NCBI GenBank assembly: GCA_002449845.1
Contig: DJXW01000016.1
Coordinates: 412,120-476,119, forward strand
Direction of reading: 5' to 3'
Source: Prevotella sp. UBA6994
GTDB taxonomy: Bacteria; Bacteroidota; Bacteroidia; Bacteroidales; Bacteroidaceae
DNA length: 64,000 nucleotides
The translations under genes and the position numbers were made by a program. This document shows, one piece after another, positions 63,724 through 64,000 of the stretch. The notes beneath the pieces are model-generated. The model was given only the letters and a program-made list of their open reading frames with translations, was not told the DNA's origin and searched no databases. Numbering within the stretch: position 1 is the first letter of the stretch; the number at the start of each line of letters is the position of its first letter.

Positions 63724-64000
63724 ATGAAAAAGTTCATCTTTAAAATAATATTATTTGCCATTATTATCATTATATCCGATATCTTATGGGGATTCTTTTT
63801 CAGATATTGGTTTCATAATATTAATTCTGGACATATTGGTAAAGCCAATTACATTTCAGAACAATTAGATGAAGACATCCTCATTTTTGGTCCATCCCGT
63901 GCAGAATTCCATTATAACCCAGCAATCATCACAGATTCATTAGGAATGACATGTTACAACTGTGGTGCAAGTGGTCATGGAATCCTAACCGCATACGGGA
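63724..64000 (+). CDS. probable SGNH-hydrolase-like partner of the MBOAT protein (3' partial)
   Basis: Only 92 codons are in the window. A membrane anchor ('IILFAIIIIISDILWGFFF') is followed by 'DEDILIFGPSRAEFHYNP' and 'SLGMTCYNCGASGHGIL', where 'GPSRA' with its Ser is the expected nucleophile block of SGNH-type acyl carriers or transferases that accompany MBOAT enzymes. The assignment rests on this motif and on position, as the gene is cut. Confidence 0.7.
   Translation, partial: MKKFIFKIILFAIIIIISDILWGFFFRYWFHNINSGHIGKANYISEQLDEDILIFGPSRAEFHYNPAIITDSLGMTCYNCGASGHGILTAYG

Overview
The window comes from a Bacteroidales chromosome, most likely Prevotella or a close relative (Segatella). Supporting signs are the TTTG-N19/20-TAnnTTTG promoters, a complex I operon with fused nuoCD and no nuoEFG, DUF4835 and class III fructose-bisphosphatase genes, an EF-G2 paralogue, and the 'YYDLQGRRV...GIYI' protein C-terminus. 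The species is an inference; no rRNA or tRNA gene is visible.

Layout. 1-4.7 kb: a CotH-type protein with a dockerin (cut by the window start), two cohesin-like secreted proteins and a 57-residue peptide gene. 4.7-9.3 kb: ADP-forming acyl-CoA synthetase and a GH94 cellobiose phosphorylase. 9.4-11.7 kb: rfbC, an intergenic region rich in repeats, and a REP-type HUH transposase whose C-terminal half looks like a DprA/Rossmann domain. 11.7-16.3 kb: TrmH-type methyltransferase, purU, hisH-hisA-hisF-hisIE. 16.3-23.6 kb: an FtsE-like ATPase, lysC, lysA, two glycosyltransferase-type proteins and fbp. 24.2-31.1 kb: DUF3127 protein, dnaN, a DEDDh exonuclease, a DUF4835 protein, recN, and a protease-like TPR protein. 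31.8-42.7 kb: a YgjP-like metallopeptidase, then nuoA-B-CD-H-I-J-K-L-M-N. 42.7-53.1 kb: tcdA, btuF/btuC-like genes, acyltransferase, O-antigen ligase-like protein, lactonase, a small membrane protein, hemW, and EF-G2. 53.2-54.6 kb: more repeats and three tandem small-peptide genes. 54.7-64 kb: an exopolysaccharide locus (flippase, acetyltransferase, polymerase, three GT4 enzymes, MBOAT acyltransferase, start of an SGNH-like partner), with a broken PD-(D/E)XK gene remnant inside it.

Three things stand out. First, dispersed intergenic repeats: a 71-bp hairpin element in two inverted copies 43 kb apart (68 of 71 bases identical by eye), and arrays of 21-bp palindromic units at 10.2, 31.3 and 53.4 kb. 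One full set lies right beside the HUH/REP transposase gene, suggesting an undescribed REP/RAYT-like system. Second, a family of four short peptides sharing a leader-like N-terminus and Trp-containing C-termini. Third, a possible cohesin/dockerin surface assembly carrying a CotH kinase-like protein.

All identifications come from reading motifs; no database search was run.
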